Positions 28,550 to 36,990 of a stretch of 64,000 nucleotides of DNA are shown piece after piece. The notes beneath the pieces were generated by a model that saw only the letters and a program-made list of their open reading frames with translations, did no database searches and was not told where the DNA came from. The stretch comes from Apteryx mantelli (taxonomy: Eukaryota > Chordata > Aves > Apterygiformes > Apterygidae). The position numbers and the translations under genes are program-made. The DNA lies in NCBI RefSeq assembly GCF_036417845.1, contig NC_089980.1:43212501-43276500 (forward strand), given 5' to 3'. Positions within the stretch are counted from its first letter, which is position 1, and each line of letters begins with the position of its first letter.

Positions 28550-30934
28550 CTCATATATATGGGAATTTTATAACAATTTGTTAAAGGACAATGTTGAAAT
28601 AGCCCCTGTGGCCTAACCTGTATGAATAAACAGGGACTGGAAACTGGAAAATTTCCAACTATAAAACATGATTTTCCATACTAGTTTTCAAATGGCAAAA
28701 ATGGCAAAAAGAGGAAAAAAAATCCCAAGGTTCTTAAGTATTTGAATTGATCAAACTCAGTGTAGAACAGCCATTTTCCTTTAAGTCAGGGTTATTTAAA
28801 ACTATATACTTGAAGCACCTCTATGTTGTTTAAGCATAAGAAAAAACAGGACTGTCTAAATACATTCTATGATATGTGAGTATTAATAAGCAAACAATAA
28901 ACAATAAATTGGGATAGTGACCAAATTCAGCTTGTAACTGAACAGCTTAGAGTTTTAACAATTGATTTGTTTGATCAAAGGAGACAATACCTGGTTGAAT
29001 TTTGAATAAGTAAAAATCTCTTTAACAGAAAAGAATAATGTCATGCAATCAGAAAAAGAAGGGCCCTATCTTTGTAAGTACAGCTATATTGAGTTTTGAT
29101 GCTGTACCAAAAGAACAGTTTAGCTGGTTGCTCCTGTTTGTGCAAGCACTTTGAAACACTATGCAAGATGCAACACTTCAACAGACACACAAGGAATGAC
29201 TGAGCTTTCACAAGTTCCACACATTATGGGACCTGCTCACTCTAAAACCCACTCTTATTCCCATCTTTCACACATTTAAAAATAACCAAAAAGTGTTCAA
29301 AATTGAAAAGTATTTCATGGGTCTTTCCAAATGTAATTACATTAATGCAGTGGTGCATAATTCATCTTTCCTCCTATTATTAAATAACATTATTAACTTT
29401 CAAAATATTTCTGTGAAGTTATAAGTATTTTTGCAGAATCCTCAGCATTTCAGTGAGGATTTGCTTTACAAATAAAAAAATATTACTTTTAGAATATAAT
29501 TATGTCAGGCTGAGATGGATGAAACTTGTTGAAACTGGTAGATATGACAAGTATCCCTTGGGTCAAAATAACATCAATAACTACTGTTTTCCTGAGGCAA
29601 GGAAGATGAAAGAGTCACAATCAAAAACACAGAAAATATTTGCAAATCTGCTAGGAAACTAAGATGAGAAGTTTAGTTAGGTATTGGTTTAATTGAGCTG
29701 TGTGCCTTACTAATCCCATTATTTGACAGAAACAATCTAAATGATGGGTAACATTTCATATCAAAAGGGGCAATCTGTTACACATTTTGATTAATGATTC
29801 AAATTCAACAAATATATAGAACAGACTTACCGAAGGGGCATCCAAAATCATTTCTTCCACAGTTGTTAAGTCTAAACCTAGCCTGACACTGAGAACCTCA
29901 AATATGTATTTATATGAAGCATCAACTTTCATTTTTCGAAATTCTCTTGCTCCTTTATATCGAGCCTAAAACATTAAACATGTCTTTAAAACGTAAAAAA
30001 AAAAAACCCAAACAACCCCCCCACACACAAAGTGGCTGCAAGAATAACCTGCTACTTAAATTGCAACTACCGCTAAACTCTACTGTCTTATAATAAAAGA
30101 CAATATAAGACTACCCTACTCATTAAAAATATACAAATTTTCAGAGGTTAACAAAACAGCTCAGTAAGAATTATTACGGAAACATAAAGTCAACTCTGGG
30201 TATATGTCAAGGAAAAGCAAGCATTAGCTATACTACAGCTCAGCTTTTAAGATGTGTGTGTGCAATATTAACTGGTTTTCTTTTTCATAATCATTATTTC
30301 AATTTATTGTATTGATACAGAAATGTCACTAACATCAATTTAAAACTGAAGTACTTATAGCGGATAAATATTTGCAGGAGCTAAGCCGGGTACAGCTTTG
30401 CTTCAATGTAAATTATTCAGTAGCATCTCCTGTTCCCTTCCTGTATTGCTTTAAAATAAAACCTGAAAATACTGCAAAACATTAAAAACAAAGACTCAAT
30501 CACTTTCTAACGGGCAGAATTTAATTTAAAAACTGAATGTAAACCAAAAAAATGTTAAAAATATGAAACAACATAAACTTAATTTAATAAACTGAGAAAA
30601 GATGCAGAAACCTATTTCAAGGTCTAATGCTGGATACTAAACCTGTTTTTCTCTCAAAATTTCTTGCAAGGACTGAACTCCACTGGTGCTCCGGCGAAAC
30701 TTAGACATCCTGTGATTTACAGGATGAGAAGACTCTTGAAAGGAAGACAAGTTTGCTGTTTGTTGAGAATGGCCAGCAGATGTGGGTCCAGCATCTTGTG
30801 GTGCAGTGGGGCCAGGTGCAGAATCCTCTGGTTCAGTGAGGCTAGGCCCAGAGCTATCTGCTGCAGCGAGACTGGGCCCAGCATCTTCCCCAGTGTTTGA
30901 ACTTTCTATATTATCTCTTGGTACCCCCTCCATT
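1..30934 (-). CDS. DNAH8: DNAH8, axonemal dynein heavy chain 8, 5' part (18 coding exons; gene continues past the left edge)
   Basis: Axonemal dynein heavy chain of the gamma/DNAH5-DNAH8 type, an outer-dynein-arm motor of motile cilia and sperm flagella. Eighteen exons on the minus strand have GT-AG borders and keep phase, giving 854 codons: 30643-30933, 29831-29965, 27174-27258, 25205-25353, 23610-23799, 23095-23258, 21032-21208, 20584-20697, 16425-16532, 13390-13491, 9645-9791, 8604-8801, 7618-7694, 7077-7176, 4767-4886, 3337-3472, 2188-2375, 1001-1081. Family landmarks recalled from DNAH5/DNAH8 are [43 protein letters not shown] and [15 protein letters not shown]. All fall in the N-terminal tail that binds intermediate chains and the neighbouring heavy chain. 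The AAA+ motor is outside the window (vertebrate DNAH8 is about 4,500-4,700 aa). The next exon is not visible in 1-1000. Assignment to DNAH8 over DNAH5 rests mainly on head-to-head linkage with GLO1. Confidence 0.95.
1001..1081 (-). CDS. DNAH8: DNAH8 coding exon 18 (last exon inside the window)
   Basis: 81 nt, phase 0. Encodes [20 protein letters not shown] and MAPKMKK. Acceptor attaacag|GGT; donor AAG|GTTAGT. I read 1-1000 on the minus strand for the next exon and found none, so the following intron is longer than 1 kb. Confidence 0.93.
2188..2375 (-). CDS. DNAH8: DNAH8 coding exon 17
   Basis: 188 nt, phase 1 in and phase 0 out. Acceptor tgctttacag|CAT restores [20 protein letters not shown], followed by [19 protein letters not shown]. 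Donor is GAG|GTAAGC. This is the LVRHPxTGKxxVNFDP signature of axonemal heavy-chain tails. Confidence 0.97.
3337..3472 (-). CDS. DNAH8: DNAH8 coding exon 16
   Basis: 136 nt, phase 0 in and phase 1 out, with no ATG-initiated open frame of its own. Encodes [20 protein letters not shown] followed by a segment with [17 protein letters not shown]. The [13 protein letters not shown] motif is characteristic. Acceptor ttaatag|AAA; donor G|GTAAGT. Confidence 0.93.
4767..4886 (-). CDS. DNAH8: DNAH8 coding exon 15
   Basis: 120 nt, phase 0. Encodes [20 protein letters not shown] then [20 protein letters not shown], a near-invariant dynein tail block. Acceptor ttactgtag|CTT; donor CAT|GTAAGT. Confidence 0.97.
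5777..5808. repeat. (TG)16 microsatellite with flanking TA/CATA-rich tract
   Basis: Thirty-two bases of perfect TG dinucleotide in the DNAH8 intron between coding exons 14 and 15. It is preceded at about 5726-5775 by a TA/CA-rich stretch. Confidence 0.97.
6828..6855. repeat. A28 homopolymer
   Basis: The longest A run in the window, in a DNAH8 intron. No retroposed body is recognised upstream of it. Confidence 0.95.
7077..7176 (-). CDS. DNAH8: DNAH8 coding exon 14
   Basis: 100 nt, phase 2 in and phase 0 out. Encodes [20 protein letters not shown] and [14 protein letters not shown]. Acceptor ccaatgcag|GTT; donor AAG|GTATTT. It joins directly to the [10 protein letters not shown] exon at 4767-4886, as in related heavy chains. 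Confidence 0.93.
7618..7694 (-). CDS. DNAH8: DNAH8 coding exon 13
   Basis: 77 nt, phase 0 in and phase 2 out. Encodes [20 protein letters not shown] then LQLLQ plus two bases. Acceptor gtcttttag|ATG; donor AAG|GTATTG. Confidence 0.9.
8604..8801 (-). CDS. DNAH8: DNAH8 coding exon 12
   Basis: 198 nt, phase 0. Starts [20 protein letters not shown] and ends [11 protein letters not shown], including [15 protein letters not shown], which is conserved in the family. Acceptor tatatttcag|ATT; donor GAG|GTAAGT. Confidence 0.96.
9645..9791 (-). CDS. DNAH8: DNAH8 coding exon 11
   Basis: 147 nt, phase 0. Encodes [20 protein letters not shown], then [20 protein letters not shown] and LEK. The EYQxCFxKTR and FGKFxxFCxRLEK motifs are family signatures. 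Acceptor acttcttag|GAC; donor AAA|GTAAGT. Confidence 0.95.
13390..13491 (-). CDS. DNAH8: DNAH8 coding exon 10
   Basis: 102 nt, phase 0. Encodes [20 protein letters not shown] then [14 protein letters not shown], directly continuing the [14 protein letters not shown] segment as in DNAH5. Acceptor ctgcactag|GTT; donor AAG|GTTTGT. Confidence 0.95.
15290..15305. repeat. G16 homopolymer
   Basis: Sixteen G in a row after gtgtgtgtg, in the DNAH8 intron between coding exons 9 and 10. On the DNAH8 sense strand it reads as C16. Confidence 0.93.
16425..16532 (-). CDS. DNAH8: DNAH8 coding exon 9
   Basis: 108 nt, phase 0. Encodes [20 protein letters not shown] then [16 protein letters not shown], one of the most recognisable tail motifs of outer-arm gamma-type heavy chains. 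Donor is AAG|GTAAAC. The intron before it (16533-20583) is about 4 kb. Confidence 0.96.
20584..20697 (-). CDS. DNAH8: DNAH8 coding exon 8
   Basis: 114 nt, phase 0. Encodes [20 protein letters not shown] followed by [18 protein letters not shown]. The acceptor has a long pyrimidine tract ending tcctcctgtag. Donor is CTT|GTAAGA. The KDNVKYLxTLEK motif matches dynein tails. Confidence 0.95.
21032..21208 (-). CDS. DNAH8: DNAH8 coding exon 7
   Basis: 177 nt, phase 0 at both ends. Encodes [20 protein letters not shown], then [18 protein letters not shown] and a segment ending HSKLLQ. The [10 protein letters not shown] motif is highly conserved among axonemal heavy chains. Acceptor ttgattacag|GTT; donor CAG|GTAATT. 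Confidence 0.95.
22716..22830 (+). repeat. Old amniote interspersed repeat, copy 1 (CR1-related)
   Basis: Sequence begins ataggaacacaggac, then gccatactgggtctggtcag, atcattctagcc and later actggtagcagaaactta. The order of these blocks matches the amniote repeat seen again at 33790-33913 on the other strand. It lies in the DNAH8 intron between coding exons 6 and 7. Confidence 0.55.
22910..23015 (+). repeat. Ancient CR1/L2-clade LINE 3' end
   Basis: The stretch actagattgtaaattccta followed by aaggactgcc, ttcttcacttgtataacact and tggcatacccaggcccagat resembles the 3' end shared by old CR1/L2-type LINEs (AGATTGTAAGCTCC...GGACTGTCTT...). It lies 80 bp after repeat copy 1 and could be part of the same remnant. 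Confidence 0.45.
23095..23258 (-). CDS. DNAH8: DNAH8 coding exon 6
   Basis: 164 nt, phase 1 in and phase 0 out. Starts [20 protein letters not shown] and ends [14 protein letters not shown], the conserved W-containing helix of the DHC_N1 region. Acceptor ctttttccag|GAG; donor CGA|GTAAGT. Confidence 0.95.
23610..23799 (-). CDS. DNAH8: DNAH8 coding exon 5
   Basis: 190 nt, phase 0 in and phase 1 out. It starts [20 protein letters not shown] and contains [15 protein letters not shown] and [14 protein letters not shown], typical of the dynein tail. Acceptor ttaatacag|GAT; donor GAAG|GTAAGC. Confidence 0.93.
25132..25158. repeat. (AAAC)n tetranucleotide repeat
   Basis: About 6.5 units of AAAC just downstream, in gene orientation, of the exon 4 donor of DNAH8. 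Confidence 0.93.
25205..25353 (-). CDS. DNAH8: DNAH8 coding exon 4 (two possible acceptors)
   Basis: 149 nt from acceptor ttctttgcag|AAT, phase 1 in and phase 0 out. Encodes [20 protein letters not shown] and then a segment with [20 protein letters not shown]. Donor is GAG|GTATTC. A second acceptor, aaaaatag|TGACACC, would start the exon at 25377 and add eight residues (VTPVKFFA in place of none) in the same frame. The sequence alone does not decide between them. Confidence 0.82.
27174..27258 (-). CDS. DNAH8: DNAH8 coding exon 3
   Basis: 85 nt, phase 0 in and phase 1 out. Encodes [20 protein letters not shown] then QEGDAPGI plus one base. The acceptor is tttaacag|CTG and the donor G|GTAATT. 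The F-rich LKFFYQ stretch is shared with related dynein heavy chains. Confidence 0.88.
28519..28547. repeat. (TG)n microsatellite
   Basis: Twenty-nine bases of perfect TG repeat in the DNAH8 intron between coding exons 2 and 3. Confidence 0.97.
29831..29965 (-). CDS. DNAH8: DNAH8 coding exon 2
   Basis: Residues 98-142, phase 0 at both ends (135 nt). It starts [20 protein letters not shown] and ends EEMILDAPS. Acceptor ...aatgttttag|GCT and donor CG|GTAAGT fit consensus. It is the first part of the conserved N-terminal tail. Confidence 0.9.
30643..30933 (-). CDS. DNAH8: DNAH8 coding exon 1 (start codon, low-complexity N-terminus)
   Basis: Residues 1-97. The ATG at 30933-30931 opens a Pro/Ala/Ser/Asp/Glu-rich stretch (about residues 15-60) built from loose GP-containing repeats, then a basic segment ([20 protein letters not shown]) that leads into the conserved tail. 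The donor is CAG|GTTTAG at 30643/30642. The sequence just upstream of the ATG reads catatttcag|A, a good acceptor with AG at 30936-30935, so the exon may begin at 30934 with a 5' UTR exon further out. The low-complexity part has no catalytic role and is expected to vary between species. Confidence 0.85.
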
Positions 30935-33789
30935 CTGAAATATGAAAATTTCCAACCAATTAGTATTACAATAATCCATATTTTCCAAATCTATCTTTTC
31001 AAGAAGAATGGGAAGAATGTCAAGACAGAGAATAAAAACAAGAGAAATGAGTGCATCTCAAAATTGACTTGTCAGGTATACAAACCTAATATTCTCTTCA
31101 GATTCTCTTCAAGTTGTTAAGATAATCTATCAGAAAATGTATATACATGTCTGCTACAGATGTCATGCTGAAGCTGATTACTGAAAGATTTAAAATAATT
31201 TACCATATATTTATATTTTGGGGGGGTGAATATCTTTAATATATTATTAATACTTTCAGTGAATATCTGATTATTGAGAAATAGTAAAAAAATTACTGAG
31301 TAAAATTTAAACAAATGCTTTATATTGTAATTTGTAAAATATACACACCTACTCAACAACTGAACATACAGAAAAACTTGCATGGACTTCCAGATCAGGT
31401 CTTAAAGCATTGCTCCCCTAAGTATTTACACAAGATTTTTATACAGAATCCCCTACCATGCATAGCACTCTCAATATGTATAAGTGTTTGCAAGACTAAT
31501 GTTGTAAGATGGAGGGTGTGGGGTAATATTTTTTTTTAGTGGAAACATTGAATTTTTATAATATTACTATGTACCCATTTAATAGGATTTATTTTCATTT
31601 AGATTAATATAAAAATCAGAATTTTGACATTAAAAGCACACCAAGATTAAAGAATAACAATGGCCAGGATTGTGTGGCTTCTTAATGCTAACAGCAATAT
31701 CCTGAAAACCATCCTGACTGACAATCTCTTTGCACAAAGCATCTTACTAAGTCTTACAAAATACGTAAGAAGTTCCTAGAGCACCAGCATATAAAACATA
31801 ATGCAAGAAAGTCAGACTTTCTCTTAACTCTGTGCCTAACCCCTGGAACACTGCAATTCATAGGGAAATGATGACCTTCTCCAACAGGAGAAAGGAATTT
31901 CTCAGTTCATGTCCTGGTGGCTAGGGTACTGTCCTTGGGAGCAGATTAAACCCCTTCAGACTATGATTTCTAAAATGGCCTACAACAAAGTATATTCACA
32001 GTTGACTGCTCTAAGCAGTAGCATGTTACGCAGAAGGCGGCTGCTACCATTTTTTCCCCCTTTCTATTCCACTATCACATAAACCTAGGAAAAGTTTGTT
32101 TTTTGAATCCCAAGCCTGCAATTTGGAGTGGCAAGGAAGCATCTAAATCTTCTCTCCACCTTTTCCCATTAGGAGGCTTGCTCATCTACCTGCATTTGCT
32201 GGCTGCTATGAACCCCACTCCTAAATATAAACAAGATTAATGTTTTATTCAGTGCTGTCAATTCTACACATGGATGGCAGAGCTAGCATTTAGGGACTAT
32301 AATAATCAGGATGGCTACACCTAAAGTCCTTACCTTGTGTCTAATTTTGTCCCTTTTAAAAATAGCTTATTCAGTCTCACAGGGATGTTATTATTTATAT
32401 TATGCTGAACATTTTAAAAAACATGCAATGTTAAGATATGACATTCAGGAACCTTTACAAATACCTGGGGTACCAGACAAACAAAAGCATGGAAATTGCC
32501 ATTCTACTCAGAGTAATATTACCATAAAGATTAAAAGAAATATCAAGAATTACCTAGTAGTTCTTGTGGTGCCTTAGGGCAGCTGTCCACAGGTATGACC
32601 ACGTGTTATATACACTCTTTGACACTATTGCCATCCACAGGACATAGAAAATTAGAATTGATGCTGACACAAAGAGTAATATATAATGTTACATTAATAG
32701 TTCCTTATTTTTGTCCATGACTAGCAAAGTGGCCACAGTTCTGTGGACTTCAGCACGCAAATCACCTCTTGTAGTGTTGTTCTTCTCTTTCCTAAAGGAA
32801 AAATATTTAAAAAAAATCAACTTAGGAAAGTCATAAGCTGAAAATGTAAGATCTAAATCAATTAATTCCATTCTGACTGGGCTGGTCCTCTATAAGTCTG
32901 GCAATGGTATTTTCCTCCTTGAAATTCAGGTGGAGTACGTTGGATGTTAATTTCCTCGACTCTAACTCTTCCTCTTGAAGTTGTCCAGTGACAATATCTT
33001 TCCCTAAAGCTCAAGTGACTGAGAGAAAGGGGGCTCTCACTGCTTCCTTTACAAACAAGGACTACACTGTACACTGGCATCCTCCCTGACTCTCCAAGCA
33101 TCAATACTTTACTTATCTGGTGGCTCAGCTGAGATCTTCACATTCTTCAAAGAACAGCAAGAACTCCAGTAGGCTACGCCTTATCTACAGGATCCATTCA
33201 TGAAAGACAAATGGAAACAGAGTCCAGCTTCCAGTACAGCCTAGGGCATACACTTTAAACATGGCATAAACTAACAAAATCATTCTACTGCCCCCTCAGA
33301 GCTCACATCCAAAGTTTAGTATCCTCTATTCCACACCATACCAAAAGCTGGCAGTATTTCTCTCCCTCTTTCTCACAAGTCTTGACAGAGGGGTGATTGT
33401 CACTCTCTAGTTTCGGTAACAGCTGGAGGAATATTATCTGAATTCTCTTCTTTACACAGGTAAAGTGTTGATGTCACTCCTCTGAATTTCTAAAGAGATT
33501 CAGAGATTATGATCAATCCTTTTCTTTATTTTACTAAGCAAGCTAGGTTAGAATCAGTCTTATCCTAGGCAGAAGATGAATGTTGGTTTTCTTTTAATAG
33601 AAGCATGGCAATTGTATCCCTTTCAACAGATTTTTATAAGTGTCCTCTATATCTGGATCAAACTGAAAGTCACTGCTCTACCTCCAAAAAAATCAAGACA
33701 AATCCACAGTTCCCAAGCAGCTTTTTGTCAGACTGCAAACCGTTTAACAGACTCTGAAGAGGCATATCATGGAAGTTTATATTCCTCTG

Positions 33790-33913
33790 GTCCTTGTAAT
33801 TTTTACCTGAACATATGTTGGCCAGTGACTACTGACCACTGTTAGAGAAAAAAAATATAAGGGAGATAGAACTTCAGTCTGACCTACGATGGCAGTTCTA
33901 ATGTTCTTATGCT
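33790..33913 (-). repeat. Old amniote interspersed repeat, copy 2 (CR1-related)
   Basis: On the minus strand it begins gcataagaacattagaactg, continues with a diverged gccatcgtaggtcagactga and later ctaacagtggtcagtag. This resembles the widespread bird/turtle/crocodile repeat that starts GGAACATARGAACTGCCATAC and contains TGGGTCAGACC. A second copy lies at 22716-22830. Family name is from memory and unchecked. Confidence 0.5.
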
Positions 33914-34589
33914 TAGATTTTCAAACTTTAAGCTGAGAATCCAAGCCAAATACTCAAATCATGGGAATTTTGCCATTTTTAGGAGTTTTCAACAAATCAG
34001 CATGAAATAGATTCTCCTGCATTCCCCATACAACAGAAAAATCTGTAGAAAAATGTTACAAACATGCTGTTTCCTTTCTAAAACACATGCATAAAAATGG
34101 TGTTACCTGAGTCACCAATAACACCAGACCATTGAAAGGTATTAGATTCTTGTCATTTTCACTCCTGACCCCTTTTGAGCAGCAGCAATGAAACAGCAGT
34201 GGGCAGCAGTGAAACTCGGGACAGGGACCAAGCCCATCACTCTATTCTGTACAGGAGCTGCCAAGGTTTCCAAACTCAATGGAGCAGCCTCACCGCAAAG
34301 ACTAACCTGAGAAAGGCGTCCTAAGCCTTCTCGTTTCAGCAGTCAAGCAAACTAGCAGAGCCGGCCCAAGAGTATAGGAACTGGGATACCCAGTCCTGGA
34401 ATAACCGGAATACCAAGCGCTGCTCCGGGGACACAGATCCAAGAAGATGTAGGAAGGGTGAGGTGAGGGAGGGAAGAAAGAGAGAAGGATTCCCAAGGGT
34501 AGAGTGCAAGGGTTACTGACTTCTGACTCTCCTCTGAAAAGCTGAGGTGCCTTAACCGGCATTTCTCCTGCTTTGGCAGAGAGAGGCAG

Positions 34590-35070
34590 GCAGAGAGTCT
34601 CACCGACCTGACCGGAGCTGCACCTCGCACCGCGAGAGGAAAGCACCAACCCCCCACCAGCGCAACGGCCGCAACGCCAGCCGTTTCTCTCTCGGAAGGC
34701 GGGGCAAATAGACCCAACGGCTGCCGGCGGCAGATCCCTCCGCCCCAGCAGGCGGGCAGGAGTTCTACCTCCTCGCCGGGACTATTCAGCGCTGCGGAAG
34801 GAGAAGGGGAAGTAGAGCACGGGGTGCGGTAAAGGGCCGTTAAGGAGCGGCCGTAACGGCTGTGGCGAGGTGTTGCTCCGCGAGGCGTGGCGGGCGGCGT
34901 TGGCACCTCGGGCTCGGCTGTGCTTCCCCTGCCCCGGGCATGCTGTGCCCTCCAGCCGCCGGGCAGAGGTGCCCCCCTGCTCCTCCCCATCCTGGCTGGG
35001 CGTTAATCGTGGCCTGTGCAGCTCTGCCCTGAGGCAGGCTCCTGTGTAAAGTGTGAGGCCCCGCGAGGGG
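34590..35070. promoter_or_regulatory. CpG-rich block between DNAH8 and GLO1, possible DNAH8 5' exon or promoter
   Basis: A sharp GC- and CpG-rich island in AT-rich surroundings, about 3.7 kb upstream of the DNAH8 ATG and 1.6 kb upstream of GLO1. On the minus strand a possible splice donor (TCG|GTGAGA, GT at 34603-34602) lies at its DNAH8-proximal edge. It could splice to the acceptor at 30935, making this the DNAH8 first exon. The 212-codon open frame at 34352-34990 (minus) looks like a by-product of high GC. A non-coding RNA promoter is an equal alternative. Confidence 0.45.
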
Positions 35071-36589
35071 GAGGCATCGCCTCTTGCATTATCAGGTGGA
35101 TGTATGCACATGAGAAGGAACTATATTCAGTGCAAGTTAATTAATGTGAATTTTCTCTTAGTCTGAATCCACAACTGTGTATAGTATCTCCATGGCAAAA
35201 TTTTGTCTCAGTTTTGCCCCTTCAAACTTTTGCCTATTTACTACATATTTTAAAGTTACAAAATTTAAGCTGCAGAAGCAGAAACTTAATTCTGTCAAAA
35301 AGGCAGTCTTGAATACAGAAGAGCTCAATGTAGTTACTTAGATAGTTCAGGCTGTAGAATCAGCACTTGATACTGCAAACTCCCTTGTTTGGGATTTGTT
35401 TTAAATGTTTGCAAAGCACCATATGTATTTATGAAACTATATAGATAGTAAAATAGAATAATTCTGTACTGTGAAAGTGCTTTTTTCTCAATTACTGGGG
35501 ACTGTAAACTTTTTCCAAGTATTCAATCCAGGAAAAAAAATCCCTTTTTCATGTCAAGTTTTTGAAAGAAAGATTGTTTTTATCTTTCAGACCTGAAATA
35601 ATAGTTCACTATTATTTACTATACTAAACAGTCACTGCATAATTCCAAAGGGTGTCAGCCAAAGAAGTTTTACTTGGAACTGGTTTCCCAGCTTCTATAG
35701 GTAAAGACAGCAATCTACATCTTAAATACTGAAATAACTGGACAGCAGGCATGTCTATAAATAGTGCTGAAGGCATAAGGACAGATTTTCAAACCACTGA
35801 AAGATGAAAACAGTCAGCTGGAAGGGTTTACAAAAGCACCATTCATTGGGTGGTAGCTATCTAACCCTGTTGAGGTATTTTTATGGTACCCTCTATCTGT
35901 GAGCCACAGGTAGAGGAAATGCATCTTCACACTAATGCAGAGCATCCATAATTTCATTCCACTTTTAAATTGATTAACCTACCAAATCCTGCAGTCAGGA
36001 GGCTTCTCCTGGAAATGCCTATGGGAACAGTCATTGCTGAATATCCTATACAAGGCAGAAGCAGGGTAAAATTTAAAAGCACACATTCATTATTAGGGCA
36101 GAATAATAAGTCATCTGATCGACAGTGTTTCATTTGTTTTCAGATGTTTGTTTAATTTGATATATTTTCACGGGGACTGGGTGCATTAATTTGAGACTTT
36201 TGGCTGACATTTAAAAGCGTGACACTTTTTGATACTTCCTCCTCAGTTTACTGGTTATATAAGCTGTGACGGTTATAGTAGGATGATACTTAGCGACACC
36301 AGCTGTATGAACAATACAAACGGTATCATCATTTATACATTGGAGTTTAGAAATATGAAGGAAGTATGAAAACAGAACAAATCTGAACCTCCCCAACAGA
36401 AGTAGATAAATGTGGGAAACATACCCCGGAAAGGGTCGTGAATGATTTGAGAGGCCTTATTTCACCTATTTCACAGCATTATTAGCTAGTGTAGCAAACT
36501 TATTTTAAGAGGGAACTGAATGACACTACTGGTTTAAGCAAGGTAAACGCTCCTTTCTTTGGGCGTGCTTCACACCCGCCGCAAGCCCT

Positions 36590-36990
36590 CAAACCGACGC
36601 ATTAAAAAATAAGCGGGGCCCTGCTGCCACGTGTGCGGCCGCCGGGCGCCCCCCCCCGCCCCGGTCACGGCCCCGCCGCCGCCAGGGGCGCAGCGCAGGC
36701 GCCGCCGCTCCGCTCCGCTCGCGACATGGCCGCCCCGGCGGAGCTCCGCGGCCTCAGCGACGAGGCAGCCTACGGCGCCTGCTCGGAGCCGGATCCCGGC
36801 ACCAAGGTGAGGTGGCGGAGGGCGCCGCGGGCCCCCCGCTCTGCGCTGGGGCTGCGGCAGCGGCCGGCGGACGTGCCGCGAGCGGGGCGCCCCGCGGGCG
36901 GCTCCCGGCGGAGCCCAGCCGCAGCTCGGGGTGCGCGGCCCCGGCTCGCCCCTCGTTCCCCCCTCCCTTGAAACCGGGCCGAGCTCACGT
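36590..36990 (+). promoter_or_regulatory. GLO1: GLO1 CpG-island promoter and first exon
   Basis: CpG-dense region covering the GLO1 start codon. A perfect CACGTG E-box lies at 36628-36633, about 95 bp upstream of the ATG, and a C9 run (cccccccccg) follows. No TATA box is visible at the expected place, as usual for a CpG-island promoter. The transcription start is not determined. Confidence 0.75.
36726..36806 (+). CDS. GLO1: GLO1 exon 1 (coding part)
   Basis: Residues 1-27, starting [20 protein letters not shown] and ending DPGTK. The ATG sits in gcgacATGg. Donor AAG|GTGAGG. It aligns with the human N-terminus with one residue less. Confidence 0.95.

Larger units (their letters stand above)
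30935..36550. other. Divergent intergenic space between DNAH8 and GLO1
   Basis: About 5.7 kb between the DNAH8 first coding exon and the GLO1 promoter. It holds AT-rich unique sequence, an old interspersed repeat at 33.79-33.91 kb and a CpG-rich block at 34.59-35.07 kb. No coding exon is recognised. A short frame at 32311-32577 has a hydrophobic start but nothing else gene-like. Confidence 0.6.

Noticed and set aside
32311-32577. 88-codon frame with a signal-peptide-like start
   Set aside because: The rest is AT-driven sequence with no cysteine pattern, domain or splice support; such frames are expected by chance in 64 kb.
34352-34990. 212-codon minus-strand open frame in the CpG block
   Set aside because: No domain, composition follows GC and CpG content, and overlapping frames are open too. 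More likely a by-product of few AT-rich stop codons. A DNAH8 5' exon could overlap it without using this frame.
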